Below, piece after piece: positions 23,228 to 32,573 of a stretch of DNA of 64,000 nt. Source of the stretch: Pseudomonas sp. BN102 (lineage in GTDB: Bacteria > Pseudomonadota > Gammaproteobacteria > Pseudomonadales > Pseudomonadaceae); contig NZ_SSON01000048.1 in assembly GCF_029871245.1 (NCBI RefSeq), forward strand, positions 1 through 64,000, in the 5' to 3' direction. Every line of letters starts with the position of its first letter. Positions within the stretch are counted from its first letter, which is position 1. The notes under the pieces are model-generated. The model was given only the letters and a program-made list of their open reading frames with translations, ran no database searches and had not been told where the DNA came from. Both the position numbers and the translations under genes were made by a program.

Positions 23228-24655
23228 ATGCTCGTATTCATCCAGAACCACCCCTTGGTGTTCGGCGTCGTCCTGTTGCTGCTCGATCTGCTCGCCTGGC
23301 GCTTAATTCCCGCCGAATACCGGACCTGGCGGGTGTGCGGCCGCCTGGGCCTGTTCCTTCTCTACAGCGCGGTGATCATCGACGCCGGGATGAGCCCGCT
23401 GCAGCCCCCACCCTGGCCGGACAGCACCCTCAACCTGGTGGCCACCGTGCTGGAAATCGTCTGGTGGCTGTTCTGCGCGCGCACCCTTACGGTGGTGCTC
23501 GGCCTGCTGATGCCGCGCATCGGCCATGCCGGCCGGCTGCTGCAGGACCTGCTGGGTGCGGTGATCTTCCTGGTGGCGGTGGTCGCTGCGGCGGCCTATG
23601 TGATGCAGCTGCCGGTGAAGGGCCTGCTGGCCACCTCCGGGATCATGGCCATCGTCATCGGCCTGGCGCTGCAGAGCACCCTCAGCGACGTGTTTTCCGG
23701 CATCGTCCTGAACACCACCAAGCCCTACCAACTGGATGACTGGATCTCCATCGACGGCACCGAAGGCAAGGTGGTGGAGATCGACTGGCGCGCCACCCAC
23801 CTGCTCACCAGCCAGGGCAGCACGGTGGTGATCCCCAACTCGGTGGCGGCCAAGACCAAGGTGCACAACTTCAGCCGTCCCTACGACGTGACGGGCGTGT
23901 CCATCAGCCTCAAGGTCGCCACCCAGGTACGCCCGCGCCGGGTGCTGGATGCCCTGGAGAAGACGGTGCAAGGCATCAGCGCCCTGCTCCCCTCGCCGAA
24001 ACCCAAGGTGGCGATCAAGGGCTCGGACCTGGAATCCATGGAATACGAGGCCAGCGGCTTCATCCGCACCGGCGAGAACAAGACCGAGATCCGCAACCTG
24101 ATGTACGACCTGGCGCATCGCCACCTGGAAGCCGCCGGCATCGCCTTCAGCAGCGACGCCGCGCCCCAACCCTGGTCGCGCCCGCGCTTGCTGCTGGAGG
24201 AGGTGAAAGTCTTCCGCGCACTCAGCCACGAGGAGAAGGACAACCTCAGCCAGCTGATGTCGCCCCTGGCCTTTTCCGCCGGGCAGGTGGTGCTCGGCTT
24301 CGGTGAGGTGTCAGACGGCCTGCTGGTAATCGGCACCGGCGTGGTCTCGGCGGCGGTGCCGGACGGCGCCGGCATGCTCGAGGCCGGCCGCATGGGGCCG
24401 GGGGAGATCCTCGGCGAAGATGGCATCGCCAACGATGCGCCGTCCCAGGCGCAGTTCACCGCCCTCACCTCCTGCGTGCTCTACCGCATCGAGAAAGAGG
24501 CCATCCGAACCTGCCTGGACGAGCGCGTGGAAGTCCGCGCCGCCCTCACCCGGCTGCGCAGCTTCCGCGAACAGGCCAGCCGTTCGCTGCTGCTGCAGAA
24601 ACCTCAGACGATCAAGAAAGGCGGCTTCCTCAGCTGGCTGCACAAGAAGCAGTAG
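23228..24655 (+). CDS. MscS-type channel with C-terminal cyclic-nucleotide-binding-like domain
   Basis: A 475-residue inner-membrane protein. Four hydrophobic helices lie in residues 5-160; the pore helix and beta domain follow with LATSGIMAIVIGLALQSTLSDVFSGIVLNTTKPYQLDDWI read in pieces, the MscS signature. Residues 330-450 form a cNMP-type beta-barrel (FRALSHEEKDNLSQLM, FSAGQVVLGFGEVSDGLLVIGTGVV, GEILGEDGIANDAPSQAQFTALT). The classic phosphate-binding Arg of this cassette is not obvious, so ligand binding is uncertain. It should gate in response to membrane tension, possibly tuned by a nucleotide. Confidence 0.87.
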   Translation: MLVFIQNHPLVFGVVLLLLDLLAWRLIPAEYRTWRVCGRLGLFLLYSAVIIDAGMSPLQPPPWPDSTLNLVATVLEIVWWLFCARTLTVVLGLLMPRIGHAGRLLQDLLGAVIFLVAVVAAAAYVMQLPVKGLLATSGIMAIVIGLALQSTLSDVFSGIVLNTTKPYQLDDWISIDGTEGKVVEIDWRATHLLTSQGSTVVIPNSVAAKTKVHNFSRPYDVTGVSISLKVATQVRPRRVLDALEKTVQGISALLPSPKPKVAIKGSDLESMEYEASGFIRTGENKTEIRNLMYDLAHRHLEAAGIAFSSDAAPQPWSRPRLLLEEVKVFRALSHEEKDNLSQLMSPLAFSAGQVVLGFGEVSDGLLVIGTGVVSAAVPDGAGMLEAGRMGPGEILGEDGIANDAPSQAQFTALTSCVLYRIEKEAIRTCLDERVEVRAALTRLRSFREQASRSLLLQKPQTIKKGGFLSWLHKKQ

Positions 24656-24752
24656 CGCGGCCGTTCGGCGGATTTCCCGACAAAACCAATAATGGCATTT
24701 TTTTATGCTTTAATTGATTTTGTAGGACTTTCCGCACAGCGAGGATTCCGCC

Positions 24753-25385
24753 ATGAAACGCCGGACACTGGCTTTACTGCTGCTAGTCACGCTCGCCCAA
24801 CCCCTCTGGACCCAGGCCGCCCAGGAGCCGACCAAGGCCACCGCCGACAGCGCCGCACTGACCACCCGCCTGGCGCTGCGCGACCTCTGGGTGGAGCACA
24901 TCTTCTGGGTCAGGAACTACGCCGTCGCCAACCAGGATGGGCAGAAAAAACAGGCTGAAGCCGCCGCCACCAGCGTGGTGAGCAACGCCAAGGCCATCGC
25001 CAACAGCATTGCTCCGCTCTACGGCCAGCCGGCGGCGGACCAGCTGCTGGAATTGCTGGCCGGTCACTGGAGCGCCGTGAAGCACTACAGCGATGCCAGC
25101 GTGGCCAAGGATGTCGATGGCAAGAAAGCAGCAGTCAGCGACCTGACCCGCAATGCCAAGGGCATCGCCAAGTTCCTTTCCAGTGCCAACCCCAACCTGC
25201 CGGAAGACGCCCTGATCAACATACTCAGTGCCCATGGCGGGCACCACGTGGCGCAGGTCGACCAATTGAGCGAAGGGGATTTCGCCGGAGAAGCGAATAC
25301 CTGGGAGGCCATGCGCAAACATATGCTGGTGCTGGCCGACACCCTCACAGCGGCGCTGGTCAAGCAGTTCCCGGACAAGTTCTGA
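24753..25385 (+). CDS. Periplasmic helical protein of unknown function
   Basis: A 210-residue protein with a signal peptide (residues 1-22, ending TQAA). The rest is predicted almost wholly helical and rich in Ala. Motifs that stand out are LRDLWVEHIFWVRNYAV at residues 40-56, LAGHWSAVKHYSDA near 107 and HGGHHVAQVDQL near 160; the spaced His residues would suit a metal or haem site in a four-helix bundle, but this is a guess. Upstream is a very AT-rich promoter segment. The next gene, a regulator, begins 32 bases after its stop, so they form an operon. Confidence 0.7.
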   Translation: MKRRTLALLLLVTLAQPLWTQAAQEPTKATADSAALTTRLALRDLWVEHIFWVRNYAVANQDGQKKQAEAAATSVVSNAKAIANSIAPLYGQPAADQLLELLAGHWSAVKHYSDASVAKDVDGKKAAVSDLTRNAKGIAKFLSSANPNLPEDALINILSAHGGHHVAQVDQLSEGDFAGEANTWEAMRKHMLVLADTLTAALVKQFPDKF

Positions 25386-25416
25386 ATACGGCCGCAGGGC
25401 CTTGCGAGGTAGTCGA

Positions 25417-26031
25417 ATGCTTCAAGGAATGGGACGAACCCAGCAGGACCTGCTCGGCGCCCTGCTCTACCAGCCGGGCGGCATGAGCATCGATGAGCTG
25501 GCCGGCCACCTGGCGGTGACCCGTACGGCGATCCGCCAGCACCTGGCCGCGCTGGAGCGTGACGGGCTGATCCTGCGGGGCGAAACGCGGCCCACTGGCC
25601 GCCGCCCCGAGCAGCTCTACCTACTCAGCTCGCACGGCCGCGAGCTGTTTCCACGGCAGTATCAGTTGCTCGCCGACCTGCTGATCGACGAAGTCGCCGC
25701 CGTCATCGGCCGCGATGCCCTGCTGCGCCTGATGCGCACCCTGGGCCGCAAGCTGGCCACCGACATGGAAGCGCAGGTGGTGGACGAGGCACGTATCGTC
25801 CAGCACATGAACGAGGCCGGCTACGAGGCGGAAGTCTTCTTCCGCTCCTCCGGCGAGCCGGAGATCGTCGCGCACAATTGCGTCTTCCATCACCTGGCGG
25901 CGGCCCACCCGGAAGTCTGCGAACTCGACCTGGCGCTGATCGGCACCCTCGGCGGCGGCCAGGTCGAACACCTGGAATGCATGGTCCGCCACGGCCAGGT
26001 CTGCCGCTTCCGGGTCGATCGCAAGCCCTGA
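25417..26031 (+). CDS. Winged-helix regulator with SufR-like Cys cluster
   Basis: A 204-residue transcription factor. Residues 8-75 form a DeoR/ArsR-like winged helix (MSIDELAGHLAVTRTAIRQHLAALERDGLI and a GRRPEQLYLLS wing). The C-terminal region contains C-X12-C-X19-C-X7-C (NCVFHH, EVCELD, LECMV, QVCRF), near the spacing by which SufR-type repressors bind an iron-sulfur cluster. It may therefore sense iron, oxygen or redox state. GCGAGGT precedes the ATG. It is the second gene of a pair with the His-rich periplasmic protein. Confidence 0.82.
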   Translation: MLQGMGRTQQDLLGALLYQPGGMSIDELAGHLAVTRTAIRQHLAALERDGLILRGETRPTGRRPEQLYLLSSHGRELFPRQYQLLADLLIDEVAAVIGRDALLRLMRTLGRKLATDMEAQVVDEARIVQHMNEAGYEAEVFFRSSGEPEIVAHNCVFHHLAAAHPEVCELDLALIGTLGGGQVEHLECMVRHGQVCRFRVDRKP

Positions 26032-26069
26032 CGCGCGGCTCGAAGGTCAGGAATCACGGCAAGGCTGTG

Positions 26070-26636
26070 TCAGCGGTCGGTCGACGGGCGCTGCTGCGCC
26101 AGCCACTCCTCCCGTGTCAGCTCCCAGACTTCCGTGTTGAGGCGGCCGGAGACGTAGTCGCGCTCGTCCGTCGCCACCAGGCGCATGCCGCTGCGCTCGG
26201 AGATCCGCCGGGATGCCAGGTTGGCTGCGGCCTTGGGCACCCGCATCAACGGCCGGCCGAGCACCTCGAACCAGTATCGGGTTACCGCCTCGGCGGCCTC
26301 GCTCGCCAGGCCCTGCCCCTGCCAGGCCGGGTCGAGCCAGAAACCGCGGTTGTTGCCCGGCTCCTCGCGCAGGTTGATCAGACCGATCAGGCGCCCGCGC
26401 TCACTGCGCGGGCGAATGCTCCAGTGCCATTCGCGCCCGGCCGCCATGGCCGGCAAGGCGACGTCGCGCAGGTAGCTCAGCGCGCCATCCTCGGGATAGG
26501 GCCAGGGCACCTGGCAGGACAGATAGCGCACCACCTCCCACTGAGGGAAGACGCGCTGGATCGCCTCGGCATCGGCCAGGCATAGCGGTTCCAGGAGAAG
26601 GCGCGGCGTGCTGAGGGCAGGCAAAGTGGTGACCAT
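26070..26636 (-). CDS. GNAT N-acetyltransferase (RimJ/RimL type)
   Basis: A 188-residue single-domain acetyltransferase. It opens with LSTPRLLLEPLCLADAEAIQRVF and has acetyl-CoA-binding region LDPAWQGQGLASEAAEAVTRYWFEVLG and a C-terminal NLASRRISERSGMRLVATDER. The usual R/Q-x-x-G-x-G/A motif appears as QGQGLA. Members acetylate protein N-termini, amines or small molecules; the substrate is not indicated. The 281 bases upstream, up to the mqo gene, contain no recognisable gene. Confidence 0.87.
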   Translation of the reverse strand: MVTTLPALSTPRLLLEPLCLADAEAIQRVFPQWEVVRYLSCQVPWPYPEDGALSYLRDVALPAMAAGREWHWSIRPRSERGRLIGLINLREEPGNNRGFWLDPAWQGQGLASEAAEAVTRYWFEVLGRPLMRVPKAAANLASRRISERSGMRLVATDERDYVSGRLNTEVWELTREEWLAQQRPSTDR

Positions 26637-26917
26637 GGGGCGAGTCCATCGAACAGGTAACGCTCGAGCTTATCCGGCGAACAGGGGCTTGTCCGCCCTC
26701 CGCCGCTTTCCCTGAGCATCGAGATGCCGCTGCAGCAATGGCGGAAATCCGCCACCCTGGCCGCCTGAAGCGCACATCCTTGGCGGATTCTCGCCAGCCC
26801 CGCATGCATTGGTCGGCCCGAGAAGCGCCGACATGACTATTTCATGGACATTTCACCGATCCGGCACGCCCCTTGCCTACGCACCGCCCTTTTCGAAAAA
26901 AGCAAAGGGACGGTTCC

Positions 26918-28495
26918 ATGAAAAAACTCCTCATAGGACTCCTCTGCCTCAGTGTGCTCGGCTGTGCCAAGCATGAAGAGCCGGAGAAGACGGTCGACGT
27001 GCTGCTGATCGGCGCCGGCATCATGAGCGCCAGCCTCGGCACCTACCTCAACGAACTGGAGCCGGACTGGACCATCGACATCTACGAACGCCTGGATCAG
27101 GTGGCCGCGGAGAGCTCCAACCCCTGGAACAACGCCGGTACCGGTCACTCGGCCTTCTGCGAGCTGAACTACACCCCGGAAACCGCCGATGGTGGCATCG
27201 ACATCAGCAAGGCGGTGGCGATCAACGAATCCTTCGAGTTCTCCAAGCAGTTCTGGGCCTATCAGGTCGAGCGCAATGTGCTGAGCAACCCGAAGTCCTT
27301 CATCAATGGCGTGCCGCACATGAGCTTCGTCTGGGGCGACGACAACATCGCCTTCCTCAAGAAGCGCCACGCCGCCCTGCAGCACAGCTCGCTGTTCCGT
27401 GGCATGGAGTACTCCGAGGACCATGAGCAGATCAGCAAATGGGCGCCTCTGGCGATGGATGGCCGCCCGGCCGATCAGAAAGTGGCCGCCACCCGCATGG
27501 CCATCGGTACCGACGTCAACTTCGGCGAAATCACCCGCCAGTTGATCGGTTCGCTGACCCGAAGCGACAAGGTCAAGCTGCACCTCAAGCACGAAGTGCG
27601 CGACATCCAGCGCAATGACGACGGCACCTGGACCGTCACTGTCGCCGACCTTGGCAACGGCGAAGCGGAAACCAGCGTCAAGGCCAAGTTCGTCTTCATC
27701 GGCGCCGGAGGTGGCGCCCTCAAGCTGCTGCAGAAGTCCGGCATCCCGGAAGCCGAGGGCTACGCCGGCTTCCCGGTGGGCGGCCAGTTCCTCGTCACCC
27801 GCAACCCGGAAGTGGTGGCCCAGCACCAGGCCAAGCTGTACGGCAAGGCGTCCGTGGGCTCGCCGCCCATGTCCGTGCCGCACCTGGATACCCGCGTGAT
27901 CGACGGCCAGAAGGTGCTGCTGTTCGGACCCTTCGCCACCTTCTCCACCAAGTTCCTGAAGAACGGCTCGCTGCTGGACATGTTCAGCGCCCTGACCACC
28001 GACAACATCGGCCCGATGACCCATGCCGGCCTCGACAACCTGCCGCTGAGCACCTACCTCATGGGCCAGTTGATGCTGAGCCAGGCCGACCGCATGCACG
28101 AGCTCCGCGAGTACTTCCCGCAGGCGAAGGACGCTGACTGGGAGCTGCTCAATGCCGGCCAGCGCGTGCAGGTGATCAAGAAGGACGCCGAGAAAGGCGG
28201 CATCCTGCAGTTCGGCACCGAAGTCGTCAGCTCCGCCGATGGCAGCATCGCCGCGCTGCTGGGCGCTTCGCCAGGCGCCTCCACCGCCGCGCCGATCATG
28301 CTCACGGTGCTGGAAAAGACCTTCAAGGACGAGGTCCAGTCCCCGGAGTGGCAGGCCAGGCTGAAGGAAATCATCCCCTCCTACGGCCGCAAGCTGAACA
28401 ACGACCTGGAGCTGACCAACCAGGTCCGCGCCTGGAGCAGCGAGCGCCTGCAACTGGACCATGTGCCGGTACTGCCGGAAGTGGCCGCGCAGTAA
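26918..28495 (+). CDS. mqo: Malate:quinone oxidoreductase with lipoprotein-type N-terminus
   Basis: A 525-residue FAD enzyme that oxidises malate to oxaloacetate and reduces ubiquinone at the membrane. The Mqo body begins with [19 protein letters not shown] (FAD-binding) and [20 protein letters not shown], and ends [14 protein letters not shown] and LGR-less [12 protein letters not shown]. Ahead of it is [16 protein letters not shown], a signal peptide with a lipobox-like VLGC (Cys16). Ordinary Mqo proteins start a few residues before the FAD motif and are cytoplasmic. AAAGGGA supports this start. Confidence 0.9.
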   Translation: MKKLLIGLLCLSVLGCAKHEEPEKTVDVLLIGAGIMSASLGTYLNELEPDWTIDIYERLDQVAAESSNPWNNAGTGHSAFCELNYTPETADGGIDISKAVAINESFEFSKQFWAYQVERNVLSNPKSFINGVPHMSFVWGDDNIAFLKKRHAALQHSSLFRGMEYSEDHEQISKWAPLAMDGRPADQKVAATRMAIGTDVNFGEITRQLIGSLTRSDKVKLHLKHEVRDIQRNDDGTWTVTVADLGNGEAETSVKAKFVFIGAGGGALKLLQKSGIPEAEGYAGFPVGGQFLVTRNPEVVAQHQAKLYGKASVGSPPMSVPHLDTRVIDGQKVLLFGPFATFSTKFLKNGSLLDMFSALTTDNIGPMTHAGLDNLPLSTYLMGQLMLSQADRMHELREYFPQAKDADWELLNAGQRVQVIKKDAEKGGILQFGTEVVSSADGSIAALLGASPGASTAAPIMLTVLEKTFKDEVQSPEWQARLKEIIPSYGRKLNNDLELTNQVRAWSSERLQLDHVPVLPEVAAQ

Positions 28496-28838
28496 GACCT
28501 TGATGAACCTGCCGGGGCTTCCGTCTCCCCGCCCCCTGCAGGAGCGAATTCCTTTGAACTTGGGAAACCACGTCCTCGGGGCGTGGTCATGAGTCACCGG
28601 CTCTGCCTGTGACGACTCAGGTTGTCTGGATAGAGCGACGGAGTCGACCCGGTAGGGTGCGCCGCGCGCACCAATGGTTGAGCGCGGCGCAGGGGTTGAT
28701 CCCGCGCTCGGTGCGCATGGCGCACCCTACGGTGGGGCACGTGCAGGCAAGTCCACGTTCTACGAACGTGGATCTTTACTCGCGAAGCAGGCCGCAGGCC
28801 TGTCCGCAAAACATTCCGTTCACAAACCCAACATTTTC
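28496..28838. other. Gap downstream of mqo with repeats
   Basis: No gene is seen. It contains a family B repeat (28652-28730) and a fragment of family A (GCGAAGCAGGCCGCAGGCCTG near 28778). The eptA control region follows. Confidence 0.6.
28652..28730. repeat. Intergenic palindromic repeat, family B
   Basis: GTAGGGTGCGCCGCGCGCACC and GGTGCGCATGGCGCACCCTAC arms around a GC-rich middle with its own GAGCGCGG/CCGCGCTC pairing. Confidence 0.8.
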
Positions 28839-28854
28839 CCGAGGTTTTTTTCAC
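28839..28854 (+). promoter_or_regulatory. ColR-box match upstream of eptA
   Basis: CCGAGGTTTTTTTCAC fits at every position the consensus YYNASNNYTTTTTCAC that I recall for P. putida ColR. It lies 79 bases before the eptA ATG. Confidence 0.6.
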
Positions 28855-28933
28855 AAAAGCTTGATACCGGCGTTCCTATTCTCGGCGCCCTATCCTTGAG
28901 AGATAGGTACTCCAATAGGGAGCCACCTGGTCC

Positions 28934-30655
28934 ATGTTCAAACGCATCTCGGTTCGTCCTGAAAGCCTCACCCTCCTGACCAGCCTGCTGCTGCTCTCGC
29001 TGTACAACGTCCCGCTCTGGCAACACCTCTCGTCCATAGTCCCGGCGGATGCCGGCGGCCTGGGGATGCGCCTGGCCTTCGGCCTGATGGTGCTCGCCGT
29101 GTTCAACGTCGTCCTGGTGCTGGTGTCCTTCCGCTGGGTGTTCAAGCCGGTCCTGATTGTCCTGTTCCTGGCCAGTTCCTGCGTCGCCTACTTCATGAGC
29201 CAGTACGGCGTGCTCATCGACGCAAACATGCTGCGCAACGTCGCCGAAACCGACGTCAACGAAGTGCGCGACCTGCTCTCATTCAAACTGCTGCTGTTCG
29301 TCCTGCTGCTGGGCCTGCTGCCCAGCTGGCTGCTGTGGAAGCTGCCGGTGCGGCACCAGCCGCTGCGTCGCGCACTGCTCGGCAAGCTCGCGCTCGCCAT
29401 CGGTTCGGTGGCCGTGCTCGGCGTGGTGGCCCTGGTCAACTACCAGGGCCTGGCGTCACTGTTCCGCAACCACCATGAGCTGCGCCTGCTGGTGGTACCC
29501 AGCAACTACCTGAACGCCTCCTACGGCTATGTGCGCGAGGAGCTGGCCCTGGCCAAGGCGCCGCTGCGCCAGATCGGCACCGACGCCCACAAGGCGCCAG
29601 CCTGGCAGGCCCACCAGCGCAAGTCGCTGACGGTGCTGGTGATAGGCGAAAGCGCGCGGGCGGAGAACTTCGGCATCCTCGGCTACGGCCGCGACACCAC
29701 GCCGCTGCTGAGCGCCCAGCATGGCATCACCGCCTTCAGCAACGTGCGCTCCTGCGGCACCGAAACCGCCGTGTCGGTGCCCTGCATGTTCTCCAACATG
29801 GGCCGCAGCGACTACGACGCCACAGATGCGCGCGGCCAGGAGGGTCTGCTGGACGTGCTCAAGCACGCGGGCCTGGCAGTGACCTGGCACGACAACCAAT
29901 CCGGCTGCAAAGGCACCTGTGACCGGGTCGCCCAGGAGAACCTCAGCCACCAGAACGATCCGGTCCTATGCAACGGCGGCGAGTGCCATGACGAGATCCT
30001 GCTCAACGGTCTACAGGCCTACATCGACCAGCTCAAGGACGACTCGGTGCTGGTCCTGCACCAGATGGGCAGCCACGGCCCGGACTACTTCAAGCGCTAT
30101 CCCCAGCGCTTTGAGAAATTCACCCCGGTGTGTACCAGCAATGCCCTGAACGATTGCAGCCGCGAGAGCATCGTCAACGCCTACGACAACACCCTGGTCT
30201 ATACCGACTACGTCCTCTCGAGCCTGATCGACCTGTTACGCAAGAACCAGGACAAGGTCGACACCGCCATGCTCTACATCGCCGACCACGGCGAATCCCT
30301 CGGCGAGTACAACCTCTTCCTCCACGGCACGCCCTACCTGCTGGCCCCCGACCAGCAGAAGCACGTCGCCATGCTCAGCTGGTTCTCCGACAACTACAAA
30401 CAGGACTTCGCGCTCGACACCGGCTGCCTGGGCAAGGAGCGCGACATGCCGCTGAGCCAGGACAACTTCTTCCACTCGGTCCTGGGCCTGCTGCAGGTGC
30501 AGACCGGCGAATACAAGCCGGGGCTGGACATGTTCGCGCCCTGCCGCGCCGCGCCCCCCGCCGACGAGGTCGGCCGTCTGGCCGCGGCCTTCGACGAGAC
30601 CCTGGGCCAGCTGCGCCATTCGCTGGCCCCGAGTCCGGCAGCTGCTTCTCGGTAA
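28934..30655 (+). CDS. eptA: Lipid A phosphoethanolamine transferase
   Basis: A 573-residue inner-membrane enzyme that adds phosphoethanolamine from phosphatidylethanolamine to lipid A, lowering negative charge. Five hydrophobic helices occupy residues 15-190. The periplasmic sulfatase-fold domain shows VLVIGESARAENFG (zinc Glu), the nucleophile Thr in SCGTETAVSVPCMFSNM, HQMGSHGPDYFKRYP and YIADHGESLGE with zinc ligands Asp-His. Cys pairs suitable for the usual disulfides are present. A ColR-type box precedes it, suggesting zinc- or envelope-stress control. Confidence 0.92.
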   Translation: MFKRISVRPESLTLLTSLLLLSLYNVPLWQHLSSIVPADAGGLGMRLAFGLMVLAVFNVVLVLVSFRWVFKPVLIVLFLASSCVAYFMSQYGVLIDANMLRNVAETDVNEVRDLLSFKLLLFVLLLGLLPSWLLWKLPVRHQPLRRALLGKLALAIGSVAVLGVVALVNYQGLASLFRNHHELRLLVVPSNYLNASYGYVREELALAKAPLRQIGTDAHKAPAWQAHQRKSLTVLVIGESARAENFGILGYGRDTTPLLSAQHGITAFSNVRSCGTETAVSVPCMFSNMGRSDYDATDARGQEGLLDVLKHAGLAVTWHDNQSGCKGTCDRVAQENLSHQNDPVLCNGGECHDEILLNGLQAYIDQLKDDSVLVLHQMGSHGPDYFKRYPQRFEKFTPVCTSNALNDCSRESIVNAYDNTLVYTDYVLSSLIDLLRKNQDKVDTAMLYIADHGESLGEYNLFLHGTPYLLAPDQQKHVAMLSWFSDNYKQDFALDTGCLGKERDMPLSQDNFFHSVLGLLQVQTGEYKPGLDMFAPCRAAPPADEVGRLAAAFDETLGQLRHSLAPSPAAASR

Positions 30656-30671
30656 CCCTCGGCGGCTGGCG

Positions 30672-30687
30672 TTGACATTTTTTTCAC
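30672..30687 (+). promoter_or_regulatory. ColR-box match upstream of the methyltransferase
   Basis: TTGACATTTTTTTCAC fits YYNASNNYTTTTTCAC at every position. It starts 16 bases after the eptA stop and 90 bases before the methyltransferase ATG. Confidence 0.6.
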
Positions 30688-30761
30688 AGGCTTTTGACCT
30701 CGCCATTACAGCTCGCCCCCTAGATTGGCCACTCTTTCCGCCAGACATGGAGCTGCGGTAC

Positions 30762-31454
30762 ATGCCATCACCACGGCCGAAGCCTTTCGACCTGGACAGC
30801 GCACGCGCGACCTACCGAGAGCGCTCCGAGACGCAGCCGCACTCAGGCAGCGCAAACGTGGGCAGCAGGCTGGCGGCCTGGCGCGAGGAGCGCATGGCAC
30901 TCCAGGCGCTGCGCATTGCCGGTGAGCCCAACCTGGTGCTCGACCTGTGCGGCAGCGGCCGCTTCTGGCCACTGCTGACCCGCCACGCCAATCGCCTGGT
31001 GCTCGCCGCCGATGATCCGGCCGGGCAGCTGGCGCAACCCCACGCCACGAAACCCGCGGAAATGGCCCAGCGTATCTGCGTATTGCCCATCTCCGCCGGC
31101 GCCATCGACCTGGGCGAGAACGCCGTGGATTCCATTTTCTGCATGGGTTTGCTGCAGCGGATAGAGACCGTGGACCGTCGCCTGTCGATGCTGCGCGAGT
31201 TCCATCGGGTCAGCCGCGACACCCTGATCCTGTCGCTCTGGGTGGACGGCAACTACCAGGCTTGGCGACGCAAGCGTTCGGAAAGGCGCCGGGCTCCGAT
31301 CGATCCCGCCGGCCGGCAACGCAGCCGCTGCGTAGTGAGCCGTGAGCAGATCGAAGCAGAGTTCCGCAGCGTCGGCTTCCGTATCCTTTCCCACCTGGAC
31401 CTTTTGCCTGGCATCGCCATGTTGCGGGTCTACGTACTGCGCAAGGTGCCCTGA
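30762..31454 (+). CDS. SAM-dependent methyltransferase, possibly WarA-like
   Basis: A 230-residue class I methyltransferase. The SAM-binding motif is LVLDLCGSGRFWPLL (near residue 56), with VDSIFCMGLLQRIETVDRRLSMLREFHRVSRDTLILSLW read in pieces as motifs II-III. It starts MPSPRPKPFDL, chosen over an upstream in-frame ATG because the ColR-type box and promoter would otherwise be inside the gene. Pseudomonads have a ColRS-linked methyltransferase, WarA, implicated in lipopolysaccharide modification; similarity of context suggests a related role but the substrate is not shown. Confidence 0.78.
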   Translation: MPSPRPKPFDLDSARATYRERSETQPHSGSANVGSRLAAWREERMALQALRIAGEPNLVLDLCGSGRFWPLLTRHANRLVLAADDPAGQLAQPHATKPAEMAQRICVLPISAGAIDLGENAVDSIFCMGLLQRIETVDRRLSMLREFHRVSRDTLILSLWVDGNYQAWRRKRSERRRAPIDPAGRQRSRCVVSREQIEAEFRSVGFRILSHLDLLPGIAMLRVYVLRKVP

Positions 31455-31468
31455 GCGCCGGAGCTCCC

Positions 31469-32413
31469 ATGACTGCTGAAACCACTGCCTTTCCACTTCG
31501 ACAACCAGCCATCGGCAAGCGCCCACGCCCGCGATCGCATTGGCTCATCGCCTCACTCGACAGACTCGCCGCGCGCTGGCTGCTGGCGGCCTTCACGCTG
31601 CTCCTGCTGCTCGGCGCCGGCATCCCGGCCTGGCGCCACCTCTATCCGGCCACCGCCGCGCCGGGCTGGAGCTACCGGGTGCAGCTGGACGCCATCGAAA
31701 GGGTCAGCGCGCTGGTCCCGGATGGCCAGGGAGGCCTCTACATCAGCCAGGAAATCCAGGACGGCAAGGGCCGTATCCTGCGCGCCGCCCCGGGCGACCG
31801 ACTTAGCCAGCTGGAAAGCGGGCTCTCCAAGCCCGACGGCATGGTGCGCTACCGCGGCGGCATCGCCTTCAGCCAGGAACAGGGCGAACACCCGGTTTAC
31901 TGGATGAATGGCGAGGGCACCCGGCAGCTGTTCAGTGCCGACAGCGTCGAGGGCCTGGCCACCGACGGTCACTACCTCTATGCCGTCGAAGACCTCCACG
32001 GCAACGGTCGCCTGTTGCGTTACGACCCGGAGACCGACAGCGTCACCACCCTGCGCAGCGGCCTGGACCAAGCCGAGGCGGTGGCCTCCTGCCCGGATGG
32101 CCGGCTGTTCTACAGCGAGAAGGTGCGCGGTCAAGTGCGCCAGCTCACGCTCGGCGGCCAGGACCCGGTGGTGCTGGATGGCCTGCGCGAGCCGGGCTTC
32201 CTGATGTGCAACCGGGAGGGTCTGTGGATCACCGAAGACGCCACCCACCAGGCCCGCGTCCTGCTGCTGGACAGGCGCAACCAGCTGCACCCGGTGCTTG
32301 CCCACCTGCGCTCGCCGCAGACCATAGTCGAGACCGAACCCGGGCGTTACCTGGTGGCCGAGCAGGGCCGCAATCGGGTGCTCGAGCTGGAACGAGCATC
32401 TGCCGAGCCATGA
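31469..32413 (+). CDS. Membrane-anchored beta-propeller (NHL/SMP-30-like) protein
   Basis: A 314-residue protein. A single hydrophobic segment near residues 34-53 (WLLAAFTLLLLLGAGIPAW) anchors it with the rest in the periplasm. Repeating blade motifs of about 40 residues follow (VPDGQGGLYISQEI, LSKPDGMVRYRGGIAFSQ, VEGLATDGHYLYAVED, EAVASCPDGRLFYSEK, LREPGFLMCNREGLWITED, PQTIVETEPGRYLVAEQ), matching a six-bladed propeller. No catalytic identity is clear. It starts 14 bases after the methyltransferase, so both are in one transcript. Confidence 0.72.
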   Translation: MTAETTAFPLRQPAIGKRPRPRSHWLIASLDRLAARWLLAAFTLLLLLGAGIPAWRHLYPATAAPGWSYRVQLDAIERVSALVPDGQGGLYISQEIQDGKGRILRAAPGDRLSQLESGLSKPDGMVRYRGGIAFSQEQGEHPVYWMNGEGTRQLFSADSVEGLATDGHYLYAVEDLHGNGRLLRYDPETDSVTTLRSGLDQAEAVASCPDGRLFYSEKVRGQVRQLTLGGQDPVVLDGLREPGFLMCNREGLWITEDATHQARVLLLDRRNQLHPVLAHLRSPQTIVETEPGRYLVAEQGRNRVLELERASAEP

Positions 32414-32573
32414 TTCGGGCCATTTCGCCCCCTTGGAAATATCACCACACAATTTTCACATTTGTAGGGTTAGGTTGGTGGCCATGCCCGCGAGCTGCGG
32501 CCAACCGGGAGCCTCCGCCCACAGTGCCGGGTCTGGCTTCCAGGCATGCGGGATAACAACAAACAGGGGCTGA

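Noticed and set aside
26837..28597. 586-codon minus-strand open frame opposite mqo
   Set aside because: Mqo on the plus strand is unmistakable; the antisense frame has no recognised motif.
32440..32470. ATTTTCAC sequence ahead of ugd considered as a fourth ColR box
   Set aside because: It misses the recalled consensus at three positions, including one of the T-run, so it was not listed as a site.
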